Source of the DNA: Quisquiliibacterium sp036525975
Lineage (GTDB): Bacteria > Pseudomonadota > Gammaproteobacteria > Burkholderiales > Burkholderiaceae_E
Length of the DNA stretch: 19,326 nucleotides
NCBI GenBank assembly: GCA_036525975.1
Contig: DATCZK010000178.1
Coordinates: 1-19,326, forward strand
Reading direction: 5' to 3'
The stretch's first letter is position 1. Each line of letters opens with the position of its first letter. This document shows, piece by piece, positions 8,070 to 15,161 of this stretch. The notes beneath the pieces are model-generated. The model was given only the letters and a program-made list of their open reading frames with translations, made no database searches and had not been told where the DNA came from. The position numbers and the translations under genes were made by a program.

Positions 8070-8086
8070 GTGTCGTGGCGCGCGGG

Positions 8087-9568
8087 TCAGGCGAGGTGCC
8101 GTGCCTGGCGGGGCGGCGTCGCGGAGGCTGCGGCGGAAGCGCTCGATGCGCGGGACGTGTTCTGCGCCGGCTGCGGGCGCCCGAGCGCATCGCCGTCGAT
8201 CCCGGCTTCCTCCTCGAGCCAGCGGCGCAGAAGCGCCTCCTGGCGCTCGAGCGAGAACGCGTGGGTGGCGTCGGTGTGGGCCCAGAGCCAGTCGGAGAAG
8301 CGCATGAAGCGGGCGAAGGGCTCGTGGCCGAGCAACAGCGCCCGCGCGTGCGGGAAGCGGCCCGAGTTCGCGAAGATGTCCCAGTAGCGCGCGAACCGGG
8401 CGATGCGCTGCATGTCGGCGAACGCGATCGCATCGGTGGCCAGCACGTTGTAGGGCGGGTCGGGGTTGAACACCAGGCCGTGCGACTCGGTGTGGCGCGC
8501 GATCGGGGCGCCTCGCAGGCGCTTGAGGATGCCCAGCTGGATCTCCTGCGGGTCGAGCGCCACGAGCCGGTCGAAGCCGGCGCCGAAACTCGCCAGATCC
8601 TCGCCCGGAAGCCCCGCGATCAGGTCCACGTGCAGGTGCGCGCCGGTGTTTCGCCGCAGCCACGCGATGTTGCGCTCGGCCGCCGCGTTGTCCTGGCGCC
8701 GGCTGATCAGCTTCTGCACGTCGGGGTTCCAGGTCTGGATGCCGATCTCGAACTGCAGCGAGCCGGCCGGAAACGACGCGATCGTCGCGCGCAGCGCGTC
8801 GGGCAGGTGGTCGGGGATCAGCTCGAAGTGCGCGAACACCGGGTCGTCGGGCGTCGCGATCAGGCGCTCCCTGAAGAACGCCAGGATCGCCAGGCTCGTG
8901 CCGGTCTTGAGGTTGAAGGTGCGGTCCACGAACCGGAATCTGCGCGCCCCGCGCGCGTGCAGCTGCGCGAGCGCGCCGAGCACGCGCTCGAGCGCGAAGG
9001 GGCGCGCGGTGCGGTCCAGCGCCGAGAGGCAGAACTCGCAGCGAAACGGGCAGCCGCGCGAGGCTTCCACGAACAGGTGCCGGTGCGCGATGTCGTGGTC
9101 GGTGTAGAGCGGGTAGGGGAGCTCGAGCGCAGCCGGCTCGCTGTCCTCCCCGGCGATCACCTTGGTAAGCGGCCTCGGGCCCTCGAGCAGCTGCGCGGCG
9201 AGCCGGGCGAAGGCGGTCTCGCCGGCGCCGGTGACCACGTGGTCGGCGAGCGCGCAGATGCGCTGCTCGGCCACCTCGTGGCTCACCTCGGGGCCGCCCA
9301 CGACGATCTTCACGCCCGGCGCCACCCGCCGCAGTTGCGCCACCAGGCGCGTGGCTTCGTCCACGTTCCAGATGTAGACCCCGATCGCGATCACCCGCGG
9401 CTGCTCGGCGAGCAGGCGCTCGAGCATCGTCTCGGTGCGCACGCCGCAGACGAACTCGACGATGCGCGCGCGCGACGCGAGCCCGCCGAGGTTGGCGTGC
9501 AGGCATCGCAGCCCGAGCGACGCGTGCGCGTAGCGCGTGTTGATGGTGGTGAGGACGATCTCGGACAT
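8087..9568 (-). CDS. B12-binding domain radical SAM protein (DUF4080 type)
   Basis: A 493-residue protein with an N-terminal cobalamin-binding-like Rossmann domain (about 1-140; ends VVGGPEVSHE and VTGAGE). A radical SAM TIM barrel (about 160-370) follows. The 4Fe-4S cysteines are C173-x3-C177-x2-C180 in SRGCPFRCEFC. The motifs FEIGIQTWN and DLIAGLPGED belong to the barrel, and the C-terminal domain is of the DUF4080 kind. The opening TTINTRYAHASLGLR is the family's signature; no DxHxxG base-on B12 motif is present. No reaction has been assigned to this family that I can name with confidence. ATG 9568 was chosen over an upstream start at 9631 because family members begin here. The last ~35 residues are Ala/Ser/Pro-rich and probably disordered. 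It is divergent from nitrile hydratase across 92 bases. Confidence 0.87.
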   Translation of the reverse strand: MSEIVLTTINTRYAHASLGLRCLHANLGGLASRARIVEFVCGVRTETMLERLLAEQPRVIAIGVYIWNVDEATRLVAQLRRVAPGVKIVVGGPEVSHEVAEQRICALADHVVTGAGETAFARLAAQLLEGPRPLTKVIAGEDSEPAALELPYPLYTDHDIAHRHLFVEASRGCPFRCEFCLSALDRTARPFALERVLGALAQLHARGARRFRFVDRTFNLKTGTSLAILAFFRERLIATPDDPVFAHFELIPDHLPDALRATIASFPAGSLQFEIGIQTWNPDVQKLISRRQDNAAAERNIAWLRRNTGAHLHVDLIAGLPGEDLASFGAGFDRLVALDPQEIQLGILKRLRGAPIARHTESHGLVFNPDPPYNVLATDAIAFADMQRIARFARYWDIFANSGRFPHARALLLGHEPFARFMRFSDWLWAHTDATHAFSLERQEALLRRWLEEEAGIDGDALGRPQPAQNTSRASSASAAASATPPRQARHLA

Positions 9569-9660
9569 CCCGAAGGTCTCTCCGGCCGCTGTGGGTGCGA
9601 ATCGGGCGATGCCGGCGCGGGGTCGCGACACGGCAGCGCGAATGTTGCAGAATCATACCG
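9569..9660. promoter_or_regulatory. Divergent intergenic region between radical SAM and nitrile hydratase genes
   Basis: These 92 bases must hold the leftward promoter, and probably the rightward one, for two opposed gene runs. I see no convincing -35/-10 pair and no clear Shine-Dalgarno before the nitrile hydratase ATG, which is preceded by an AT-rich patch (GAATCATACC). A weak GGAG lies eleven bases before the radical SAM start. Confidence 0.4.
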
Positions 9661-10305
9661 ATGGACAAGACGCCGCCGCACACGCACCCCGGATCGACGC
9701 TCTCCGAGCAGGACTTGCGCGTGCGCGCGCTCGAGACGCTGCTGGTGGACAAGGGCTATGTCGATGCGGCCGCGCTCGACGAACTGATCGACGCGTACGA
9801 GCACCGCATCGGCCCGCACAACGGCGCGCGGGTCGTGGCGCGGGCATGGGTCGACAGCGCGTATCGCAACTGGCTGCTCGCCGACGCCACCGCCGCGATC
9901 GGCGCCGACGAGACCTTCGGTTTTCGCGGGCGCCAGGGCGAGCACATGGTGGCGCTCGAGAACACGCCGCAGGTGCACAACATGGTGGTGTGCACGCTGT
10001 GCTCGTGCTACCCGTGGCCGGTGCTCGGCCTGCCGCCGGTCTGGTACAAGTCGGCCCCGTATCGCTCTCGCGCCGTGATCGATCCGCGCGGCGTGCTCGC
10101 CGACTTCGGCGTCACGCTTCCCGAGGCCACCGAGATCCGCGTCTGGGATTCCACCGCCGAGATCCGGTACCTGGTCGTGCCGATGCGCCCGCAGGGCACC
10201 GAGGGGTGGAGCGAGGAGCGGCTCGCGCAACTCGTCACGCGCGATTCGATGATCGGCACCGGGCTCGCGCTCGCCGCGTCCGCAGGCGGCGAGGATCGGC
10301 GATGA
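9661..10305 (+). CDS. nthA: Nitrile hydratase alpha subunit, cobalt type
   Basis: A 214-residue catalytic alpha subunit of nitrile hydratase, which hydrates R-CN to the amide in the cytosol. The metal-binding claw is C111-T-L-C114-S-C116 within VVCTLCSCYPWP. Thr and Tyr at these positions are the pattern of non-corrin cobalt enzymes, whereas iron enzymes have Ser/Thr there (VCSLCSCT). In the family two of these cysteines are oxidised to sulfinic and sulfenic acid. The downstream GLPPVWYKSAPYRSR segment is also typical. Length matches the family (about 200-215). Thiocyanate hydrolase gamma is the nearest alternative, but the beta-type gene next door is a complete, unsplit subunit, which favours nitrile hydratase. 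ATG 9661 lacks an obvious Shine-Dalgarno. The stop overlaps the beta start (ATGA). Confidence 0.93.
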   Translation: MDKTPPHTHPGSTLSEQDLRVRALETLLVDKGYVDAAALDELIDAYEHRIGPHNGARVVARAWVDSAYRNWLLADATAAIGADETFGFRGRQGEHMVALENTPQVHNMVVCTLCSCYPWPVLGLPPVWYKSAPYRSRAVIDPRGVLADFGVTLPEATEIRVWDSTAEIRYLVVPMRPQGTEGWSEERLAQLVTRDSMIGTGLALAASAGGEDRR

Positions 10306-10958
10306 ACGGCGCGCAGGACCTGGGCGGGCAGATGGGATTCGGGCCGGTGGCGCCCGAGCCCGACGAGCCCGCCTTTCACGAGGCCTGGGAACGCCGCGCC
10401 TTCGCGCTCACGGTCGCGATGGGGTTCACCGGGCAGTGGAACATCGACATGGCGCGCTCGGCGCGCGAGAGCCTGCCGCCCGCGCAGTACCTCGCGAGCA
10501 GCTACTACCAGATCTGGTTCGAGGGGCTCGAGCGCCTGATCGTGGCGCAGGGGCTCGTCGGCAACGACGAGATCGAGGCCGGGCGCTCGCTGCGCGCGCC
10601 GCGAGCGGGCATCGTGGCGCTCGCGCACGACCGCGTCGCGCAGGCGCTCGCGCGCGGCGGCCCCACCGAGCGCAGCGCGCCGGGGCCCGCGCGCTTCGCG
10701 CTCGGCGACGCGGTGCGCACGCGCGAGATGAACCCGGCCCACCACACGCGCCTGCCGCGCTACGCGCGCGACAAGCGCGGCGAGGTCGTTGCGGTGCACG
10801 GCGCGCACGTCTTTCCCGACAGCAGCGCGCGCGGGCTGGGCGAGGATCCGCAGTGGCTCTACACGGTGCGATTCCAGGCGCGCGAGCTCTGGGGGGCCGA
10901 CACGACCGCGGCGAGCGTGTGCGTGGACTGCTGGGAACCCTATCTCACCGCGGCATGA
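10302..10958 (+). CDS. nthB: Nitrile hydratase beta subunit
   Basis: A 218-residue beta subunit that pairs with alpha to form the active site and substrate channel. The N-terminal MNGAQDLGGQMGFGPV is the standard family opening. A helical N-terminal domain (FHEAWERRAFALTVAM; YYQIWFEGLERLI) is followed by an SH3-like barrel (FALGDAVRTREMNPAHHTRLPRY; WLYTVRFQARELWG; VDCWEPYL). Both halves are in one chain, unlike thiocyanate hydrolase where they are split into two subunits. The ATGA overlaps at both ends (10302-10305 with alpha, 10955-10958 with the accessory gene) imply translational coupling and stoichiometric synthesis. Near-normal length, no truncation seen. Confidence 0.93.
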   Translation: MNGAQDLGGQMGFGPVAPEPDEPAFHEAWERRAFALTVAMGFTGQWNIDMARSARESLPPAQYLASSYYQIWFEGLERLIVAQGLVGNDEIEAGRSLRAPRAGIVALAHDRVAQALARGGPTERSAPGPARFALGDAVRTREMNPAHHTRLPRYARDKRGEVVAVHGAHVFPDSSARGLGEDPQWLYTVRFQARELWGADTTAASVCVDCWEPYLTAA

Positions 10959-11380
10959 CCCGGGTGCCGCAACTGCCGCACCTGCCCTGCGACAGCGAGG
11001 GGCCGGTGTTCTCGCAGCCCTGGCAGGCGCAGGCGTTCGCGCTCGTGCTCGCGCTGCACGAGCGCGGGGTGTTCCAGTGGACCGAGTGGGCCGAGCGCCT
11101 GTCCGCCGAGATCCGCAGGGCGCAGTCCGAGGGCGACCCCGACCTGGGCGACACCTATTACGAACACTGGCTCGCCGCGCTCGAGCGGCTGCTGCTCGAC
11201 AAGGGCATCGCGCAGCCGCTCGCGCTCACCGCGCTGCGCCAGGCGTGGCGGGTGGCCGCCGAGACCACGCCGCACGGCCAGCCGATCGTGCTCGGAGCCG
11301 CGGCCCGCGCGCGCTCCGCGCAGGCCGCGCAGGACGCGCTCAGTGCTTGCGCGGCGGGCCCGCCGCGGCCAAAGGCCTGA
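10955..11380 (+). CDS. Nitrile hydratase accessory (activator) protein
   Basis: A 141-residue protein resembling the N-terminal helical half of the beta subunit (FSQPWQAQAFALVLALHERGVFQWTEWAERL; YYEHWLAALERLLLDKGI). This is the known nature of nitrile hydratase accessory proteins, which in cobalt enzymes bind alpha and help load cobalt by subunit exchange. It is coupled to beta by an ATGA overlap. Only one Cys (in LPCDSEG) is present, so it lacks a CxxC metal motif. Its last 41 bases overlap, tail to tail, with the end of the copper chaperone gene on the other strand. No amidase or cobalt transporter gene follows, so the operon seems to end here. Confidence 0.88.
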   Translation: MTRVPQLPHLPCDSEGPVFSQPWQAQAFALVLALHERGVFQWTEWAERLSAEIRRAQSEGDPDLGDTYYEHWLAALERLLLDKGIAQPLALTALRQAWRVAAETTPHGQPIVLGAAARARSAQAAQDALSACAAGPPRPKA

Positions 11381-11840
11381 CCGGCGCGGAAACCTCGACC
11401 GTGGAGCGCTTGCCGTCGCCCGTTTCCACGGTGAGCGTGATCGCCACCGTGTCGCCCTCCACGAGCGCCCGTTTCAGGTCGATCAGCATCAGGTGATAGC
11501 CGCCGGGCGCGAGCTCGACTGCGCGGTTCGCGGGGAGCGCCAGCCCGGCGATCGGGCGCATCCGCATCACGCCGGCGTCCATGCGCATCTCGTGGACCTC
11601 GGCGATCGCCGCCGCCGTCGACTGCACGGCCACCAGCTTCGCGTCGGTTGCCGAGGTGATCCTCATGAACGCGCCGGTGGCTCTTTGCTGCGCCACGGTG
11701 CCGCGCACCCAGGCGTTGTCCACGATCACTTGCGCCTGCGCGGGTGCAGCGGCGGTTGCGGCGAGCGCCAGCGCCAGCGCCAGGCCCAGGCTGCGCGCGC
11801 CAAGCGCGGTTGCGGAGTCGCTCATCGTTGCCTCTCTCAT
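11340..11840 (-). CDS. PCu(A)C-type periplasmic copper chaperone
   Basis: About 166 residues. A signal peptide with a long Leu/Ala core (cleavage near AQA-Q) targets the periplasm. The copper site fits the family rule H-x10-M-x21-H-x-M exactly: His83, Met94, His116, Met118. Family members carry Cu(I) to the CuA centre of cytochrome c oxidase, often with Sco. Two starts are possible. ATG 11840 overlaps the pyrD stop as ATGA; ATG 11825 lies one repeat unit downstream. Both have GAGG-caacg-ATG, because the region is a 15-base tandem duplication (11821-11850). I used 11840 for the coupling; the mature protein is the same either way. The C-terminal 13 codons overlap the nitrile hydratase accessory gene on the opposite strand. 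Confidence 0.88.
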   Translation of the reverse strand: MREATMSDSATALGARSLGLALALALAATAAAPAQAQVIVDNAWVRGTVAQQRATGAFMRITSATDAKLVAVQSTAAAIAEVHEMRMDAGVMRMRPIAGLALPANRAVELAPGGYHLMLIDLKRALVEGDTVAITLTVETGDGKRSTVEVSAPVRPLAAAGPPRKH

Positions 11841-11850
11841 CGTTGCCTCG
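11821..11850 (-). repeat. 15-base tandem duplication covering the Shine-Dalgarno and start codon
   Basis: Two adjacent 15-base units (11821-11835 and 11836-11850) share 14 of 15 bases. Read on the minus strand each contains GAGG, five bases, then ATG. The upstream copy provides the pyrD stop/ATG overlap, the downstream copy a second in-frame start five codons later. Confidence 0.9.
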
Positions 11851-12895
11851 AAGCGCCGCCGGAAACATCCTCGCGCGCGCGCAGCGCCAGCGCGCACTCT
11901 CGCACGAGCGCCGGACCGCGGTAGACGAGCCCGGTGTAGACCTGCACGAGCGTCGCGCCGGCATCGAGCTTGGCGCGCGCGTCTGCGCCCGACATCACGC
12001 CGCCCCCGCCGATGATCGGGGAGCCGGCCGGGAGCAGCGCGCGCAGCGCCCGAATCACGCGGTTCGAGGCCTCGAACACCGGCGCGCCCGAGAGCCCGCC
12101 CGCTTCGTCGCAGTGCTCGAGCCCCGCCACGGCGTCGCGCGACACCGTCGTGTTGGTTGCGATCACGGCGTCGATCGCGTGCGCGCGCAGCCGATCCGCG
12201 ATCGCTTCGATCTGCGCCTCGGTGAGGTCGGGCGCGATCTTCAGTGCCAGCGGAACATACCGGGCGTGCCGGTCGGCGAGCCGCTGCTGGCGATCGCGAA
12301 GCGCGGCGAGCATCGCGTCGAGCGCGTCGGCGCTCTGCAACTCGCGAAGATTCTTCGTGTTGGGCGAGGAGATGTTCACCGTCACGTAGCTGGCGCGGGG
12401 GTAGACGCGCTCCAGGCACAGCAGGTAGTCGTCGGTTGCGCGCTCGATCGGCGTGGCCGCGTTCTTGCCGATGTTCAGGCCCAGCACGCCGTCGAAGCGC
12501 GCGCGCTCCACGTTGCGCACGAACGCGTCGACGCCGTCGTTGTTGAACCCCATCCGGTTGATCAGCGCATGCGCGCGCGGCAGCCGAAAGAGGCGCGGGC
12601 GCGGGTTGCCCGGCTGCGCCTTCGGCGTGACGGTGCCAACCTCGATGAAGCCGAAGCCCATCGCCGCGAACGCGTCGACGTGGGCGCCGTTCTTGTCCAG
12701 GCCCGCCGCCAGTCCAACGCGGTTGCCGAACGTCAGGCCCATCACCTCGACCGGGTCTTGCACCGGCGCGCCGGCCGCCAACCGCAGCGCGCCGGTGCAC
12801 GAGGCAGCCTCGATCGCCGCGAGCGTCAGGTCGTGCGCGCGTTCCGGATCGAGCGCGAACAGCAAGGGCCGCGCGAGCGGGTACGGGTCGATCAT
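11837..12895 (-). CDS. pyrD: Dihydroorotate dehydrogenase (quinone), class 2
   Basis: A 352-residue membrane-associated flavoenzyme that oxidises dihydroorotate to orotate with ubiquinone, the fourth step of pyrimidine synthesis. FMN-barrel signatures are GLAAGLDKNG (61-70), EVGTVTPKAQPGNP, INRMGFNN, and VNISSPNT with catalytic Ser177. Later come ATNTTVSR and GGGGVMSGADA, and VQVYTGLVYRGP near the C terminus. The N-terminal helix pair (YPLARPLLFALDPERAHDLTL) is the quinone-binding extension that defines class 2. Length is typical. ATG 12895 begins 10 bases after the bpt stop; the aat-bpt-pyrD order is one I associate with betaproteobacteria. Confidence 0.97.
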   Translation of the reverse strand: MIDPYPLARPLLFALDPERAHDLTLAAIEAASCTGALRLAAGAPVQDPVEVMGLTFGNRVGLAAGLDKNGAHVDAFAAMGFGFIEVGTVTPKAQPGNPRPRLFRLPRAHALINRMGFNNDGVDAFVRNVERARFDGVLGLNIGKNAATPIERATDDYLLCLERVYPRASYVTVNISSPNTKNLRELQSADALDAMLAALRDRQQRLADRHARYVPLALKIAPDLTEAQIEAIADRLRAHAIDAVIATNTTVSRDAVAGLEHCDEAGGLSGAPVFEASNRVIRALRALLPAGSPIIGGGGVMSGADARAKLDAGATLVQVYTGLVYRGPALVRECALALRAREDVSGGASRQR

Positions 12896-12905
12896 CGCGC
12901 CGCCC

Positions 12906-13703
12906 TCAGAGTCGTTCGGGGAGGTCGCGCATCTCGCGGGGCGAGCCGGGCGCCGGCTGCGGTTGCGGTTGCGGCGCGTCGTCCAGCGGCTTCCAGAGCC
13001 CGTCGACCAGCCGTTCCAGCGGGCGGAAACGCGCCTTGTAGGCCATCTTCTGGCTCTGCGCGATCCAGTAGCCGAGGTAGAGGTGGGGCAGGTTCAGCTG
13101 CCGGCACTGCTCGATCTGCCAGAGCACGTTGAAGGTGCCGTAGCTCGCCGGCCGCGCGTCGGGGTCGTAGAACGTGTACACCGACGAGAGCCCGTCGCCG
13201 AGGATGTCGACGATCGAGACCATGCGCAGGGCGTCTTGGCGGTCGCGGAATTCCACCAGCCGCGTGTTCACCTTGCTCTGGAGCAGGAACTGCGCGTACT
13301 GCTCGCGGCTGTCGTGGTCCATGCCGCCGCCCGCGTGGCGCGAGGCCTGGTAGCGCAGGTACAGGTCGTAGTGCTCGGCCGAGAACGCGAGCCGTGCCAC
13401 CAGCACCTTGAGGTCGGAGTGCGCGCGCAGCGCGCGACGCTGGCTGCGGTTCGGGGCGAAGCGCGCCACCGGGATGCGGATCGGAACGCAGGCGCGACAG
13501 CCGTCGCAGTGGGGCCGGTACGTGAACACGCCGCTGCGGCGAAAGCCGGCGCGCACGAGCTCGCCGTAGACGTCGGCGTTGATCAGGTGGTTGGGGGTGG
13601 CCACCTGCGAGCGCGCCTGGCGCGACGGAAGGTAGCTGCACGGGTAGGGCGCCGTCGCGTAGAACTGGAGCGCGGCGAACGGCAGTTCGTTCAGGTGCGT
13701 CAT
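12906..13703 (-). CDS. bpt: Aspartate/glutamate leucyltransferase (Bpt)
   Basis: A 265-residue cytosolic transferase that adds Leu from Leu-tRNA to proteins with N-terminal Asp or Glu, marking them for ClpS/ClpAP degradation. N-terminal-domain Cys22 (YPCSYLP) and C66-x2-C69-x2-C72 (PHCDGCRACVP) match the conserved Cys cluster. The C-terminal acetyltransferase-like domain has SVYTFYDPD and LYLGYWIAQSQKMAYKARFRPLE, the family signature. A short Pro-Gln repeat tail (PQPQPQPAPG) is probably disordered. ATG 13703 fits the family N terminus; an upstream ATG at 13748 would overlap aat by 23 bases and add unrelated residues. No strong Shine-Dalgarno is visible, so coupling to aat (22-base gap) is likely. 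Confidence 0.95.
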   Translation of the reverse strand: MTHLNELPFAALQFYATAPYPCSYLPSRQARSQVATPNHLINADVYGELVRAGFRRSGVFTYRPHCDGCRACVPIRIPVARFAPNRSQRRALRAHSDLKVLVARLAFSAEHYDLYLRYQASRHAGGGMDHDSREQYAQFLLQSKVNTRLVEFRDRQDALRMVSIVDILGDGLSSVYTFYDPDARPASYGTFNVLWQIEQCRQLNLPHLYLGYWIAQSQKMAYKARFRPLERLVDGLWKPLDDAPQPQPQPAPGSPREMRDLPERL

Positions 13704-13725
13704 GCGTGGTGCCGTTTCACCCGTT

Positions 13726-14439
13726 TCACACGTCAGGCCACTCGACACGCAGCGCCCGCCACTGCGGGGCGGGCATCGACGAGAGCTCCGAGACTTCTTC
13801 CAGAAACTCCTCCCGGGTGATCTGGATCGCGCCGAGCGAGGCGAGGTGCCCCGTGGCCTGCTGGCAGTCTATCACGCGAAAATCGTTCGCTCGCAGCGTG
13901 AAAACGAAGGCGGCGAGCGCCGCCTTCGAGGCGTCGGGGCGCCGCGCGAACATCGACTCGCCGTAGAACATCCTCCCGATCGACACGCCGTACAGGCCGC
14001 CCACCAGCGACTCGCCCTCCCAGACCTCCACCGAGTGCGCGTGGCCCATCTCGTGCAGCGCCGCGTACGAGGCCATCATCGCGTCGGTGATCCAGGTTCC
14101 GTCCTGCTCGGCCCGGGGCTGGGCGCACGCCCGCATCACGCGCTCGAAGGCGCTGTCCAGGGTGATGCGCCAGCTCGCCTCGCGTCGCAAGCGTCGCAGC
14201 GTCTTGACCAGCGAGCGGCGCAGCCGGAACCCCTCGAGGTAGAGCACCATGCGCGGGTCGGGCGACCACCACAGCACCGGCTGGCCCTGCGAATACCAGG
14301 GAAAGACCCCTTTGCGGTAGGCCTCGAGCAGGCGCTCCGGGCCCAGGTCGGCGCCCGCGGCGAGCAGGCCTTCGGGCTCGCGCAGCGCTTCGCGCGGGTC
14401 GGGCAACGGCTGGTCGGGGCCGATCCAGGGAAGGCGCAC
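13726..14439 (-). CDS. aat: Leucyl/phenylalanyl-tRNA--protein transferase
   Basis: A 237-residue transferase that adds Leu or Phe to proteins with N-terminal Lys, Arg or Met; the second N-end-rule enzyme beside bpt. Signatures run in order: LPDPREAL, LLAAGADL, YRKGVFPWY, VLWWSPDPRMVL, GTWITDAM, HSVEVWEGESLVGGLYGVSIGRMFYGESMF (split here into adjacent blocks) and DCQQATGHLASLGA. The start is GTG 14439, with AAGG six bases upstream. It follows the Rieske gene by 22 bases. Two transferases in one operon cover both primary (acidic) and basic destabilising residues. Confidence 0.96.
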   Translation of the reverse strand: MRLPWIGPDQPLPDPREALREPEGLLAAGADLGPERLLEAYRKGVFPWYSQGQPVLWWSPDPRMVLYLEGFRLRRSLVKTLRRLRREASWRITLDSAFERVMRACAQPRAEQDGTWITDAMMASYAALHEMGHAHSVEVWEGESLVGGLYGVSIGRMFYGESMFARRPDASKAALAAFVFTLRANDFRVIDCQQATGHLASLGAIQITREEFLEEVSELSSMPAPQWRALRVEWPDV

Positions 14440-14461
14440 TGCGGGCCTTGCGAGGCTGCGC

Positions 14462-15160
14462 TCAGCAGCGCACCTGCTGCCGACAGTACTGATCCAGCGG
14501 CTGCACCGTGCAGGTTTCGCCGGCGCGGTCGCGCGCGCGCGACCCGTGCTCGAGGGTCAGGCGCAGTTCGTACTTCGCGAAGAAGGCGTCGAACATCTCG
14601 CCGCCCTGCACCGCCACCGCGTGCAGCGTGTCGCTCTGCGGTTCGTGCTCGAGCACGATCGCGGCGAGCGGTTGCGGCGCGGGCCCGGCGAGCACGCGCG
14701 CGCCGTCGGCCGGATCGTACTGGCTGTGCTCGGCACAGCAGTGGATCACGTCGGTGCTGCGGTTCTGCGGCCCGGCCTCGGTGCGAAAGCTGATGAAGCT
14801 GATCTCGCGCGTCGGGTACGCCATCTGGTGCGCGCAGATGGCCGAGTAGGCCACGATCGAGCGGCCCTGTCCCACGCCGCCGCGCCACTGGTAGCGACCG
14901 CGCCTGGCCGTGGCGAGCGCGGAGCTCGCGGCGGTGGGGCGCCCGAGGTTGAGCAGGAACGCGGGCGTGCCCACGTACGGGTAGTGGAACAGCAGGTTCT
15001 GGCGCACGGGGATCTCGCGCGCGCGCAGCGGCTTTCCGGCCGTGTCCACCAGCAGCGCGCGGCGGTACGGGGTGGCCGCGCCGGTGGCGGTCTGCGCGAG
15101 GGCCTCGGCCGTGCATCCCAGCCCGGCGGCGCATCCGATCATGAACTCGCGTCGTTCCAA
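14462..15160 (-). CDS. Rieske [2Fe-2S] protein with Tat signal
   Basis: A 232-residue exported iron-sulfur protein. The N terminus ERREFMIGCAAGLGCTAEALA is a twin-arginine signal. Rieske ligands are C109-x-H111 (ICAHQMAYP) and C142-x2-H145 (CCAEHSQYDPADGARVLAGPAP). The following Gly/Pro-rich loop resembles the Pro loop of Rieske domains. The 30-residue gap between the two ligand pairs is longer than the usual 15-17 of dioxygenase-type Rieske domains. A C-terminal extension of about 65 residues carries one more Cys pair (TCTVQPLDQYC) of unknown role. It is not a full bc1 subunit: no transmembrane anchor other than the signal is seen. The start is TTG 15160, seven bases after GGAG and one base after the NUDIX stop. 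Earlier starts inside the NUDIX gene give shadow sequence. Role unknown. Confidence 0.8.
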   Translation of the reverse strand: MERREFMIGCAAGLGCTAEALAQTATGAATPYRRALLVDTAGKPLRAREIPVRQNLLFHYPYVGTPAFLLNLGRPTAASSALATARRGRYQWRGGVGQGRSIVAYSAICAHQMAYPTREISFISFRTEAGPQNRSTDVIHCCAEHSQYDPADGARVLAGPAPQPLAAIVLEHEPQSDTLHAVAVQGGEMFDAFFAKYELRLTLEHGSRARDRAGETCTVQPLDQYCRQQVRC

Positions 15161-15161
15161 T

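Noticed and set aside
8048..9787. 579-codon open frame on the plus strand opposite the radical SAM gene
   Set aside because: Its composition (Arg, Val, His, Glu rich) is that of antisense translation; the minus strand holds intact radical SAM motifs.
9661..11380. Thiocyanate hydrolase instead of nitrile hydratase
   Set aside because: Thiocyanate hydrolase splits the beta-type subunit in two; here one gene carries both halves and the third gene looks like the accessory protein.
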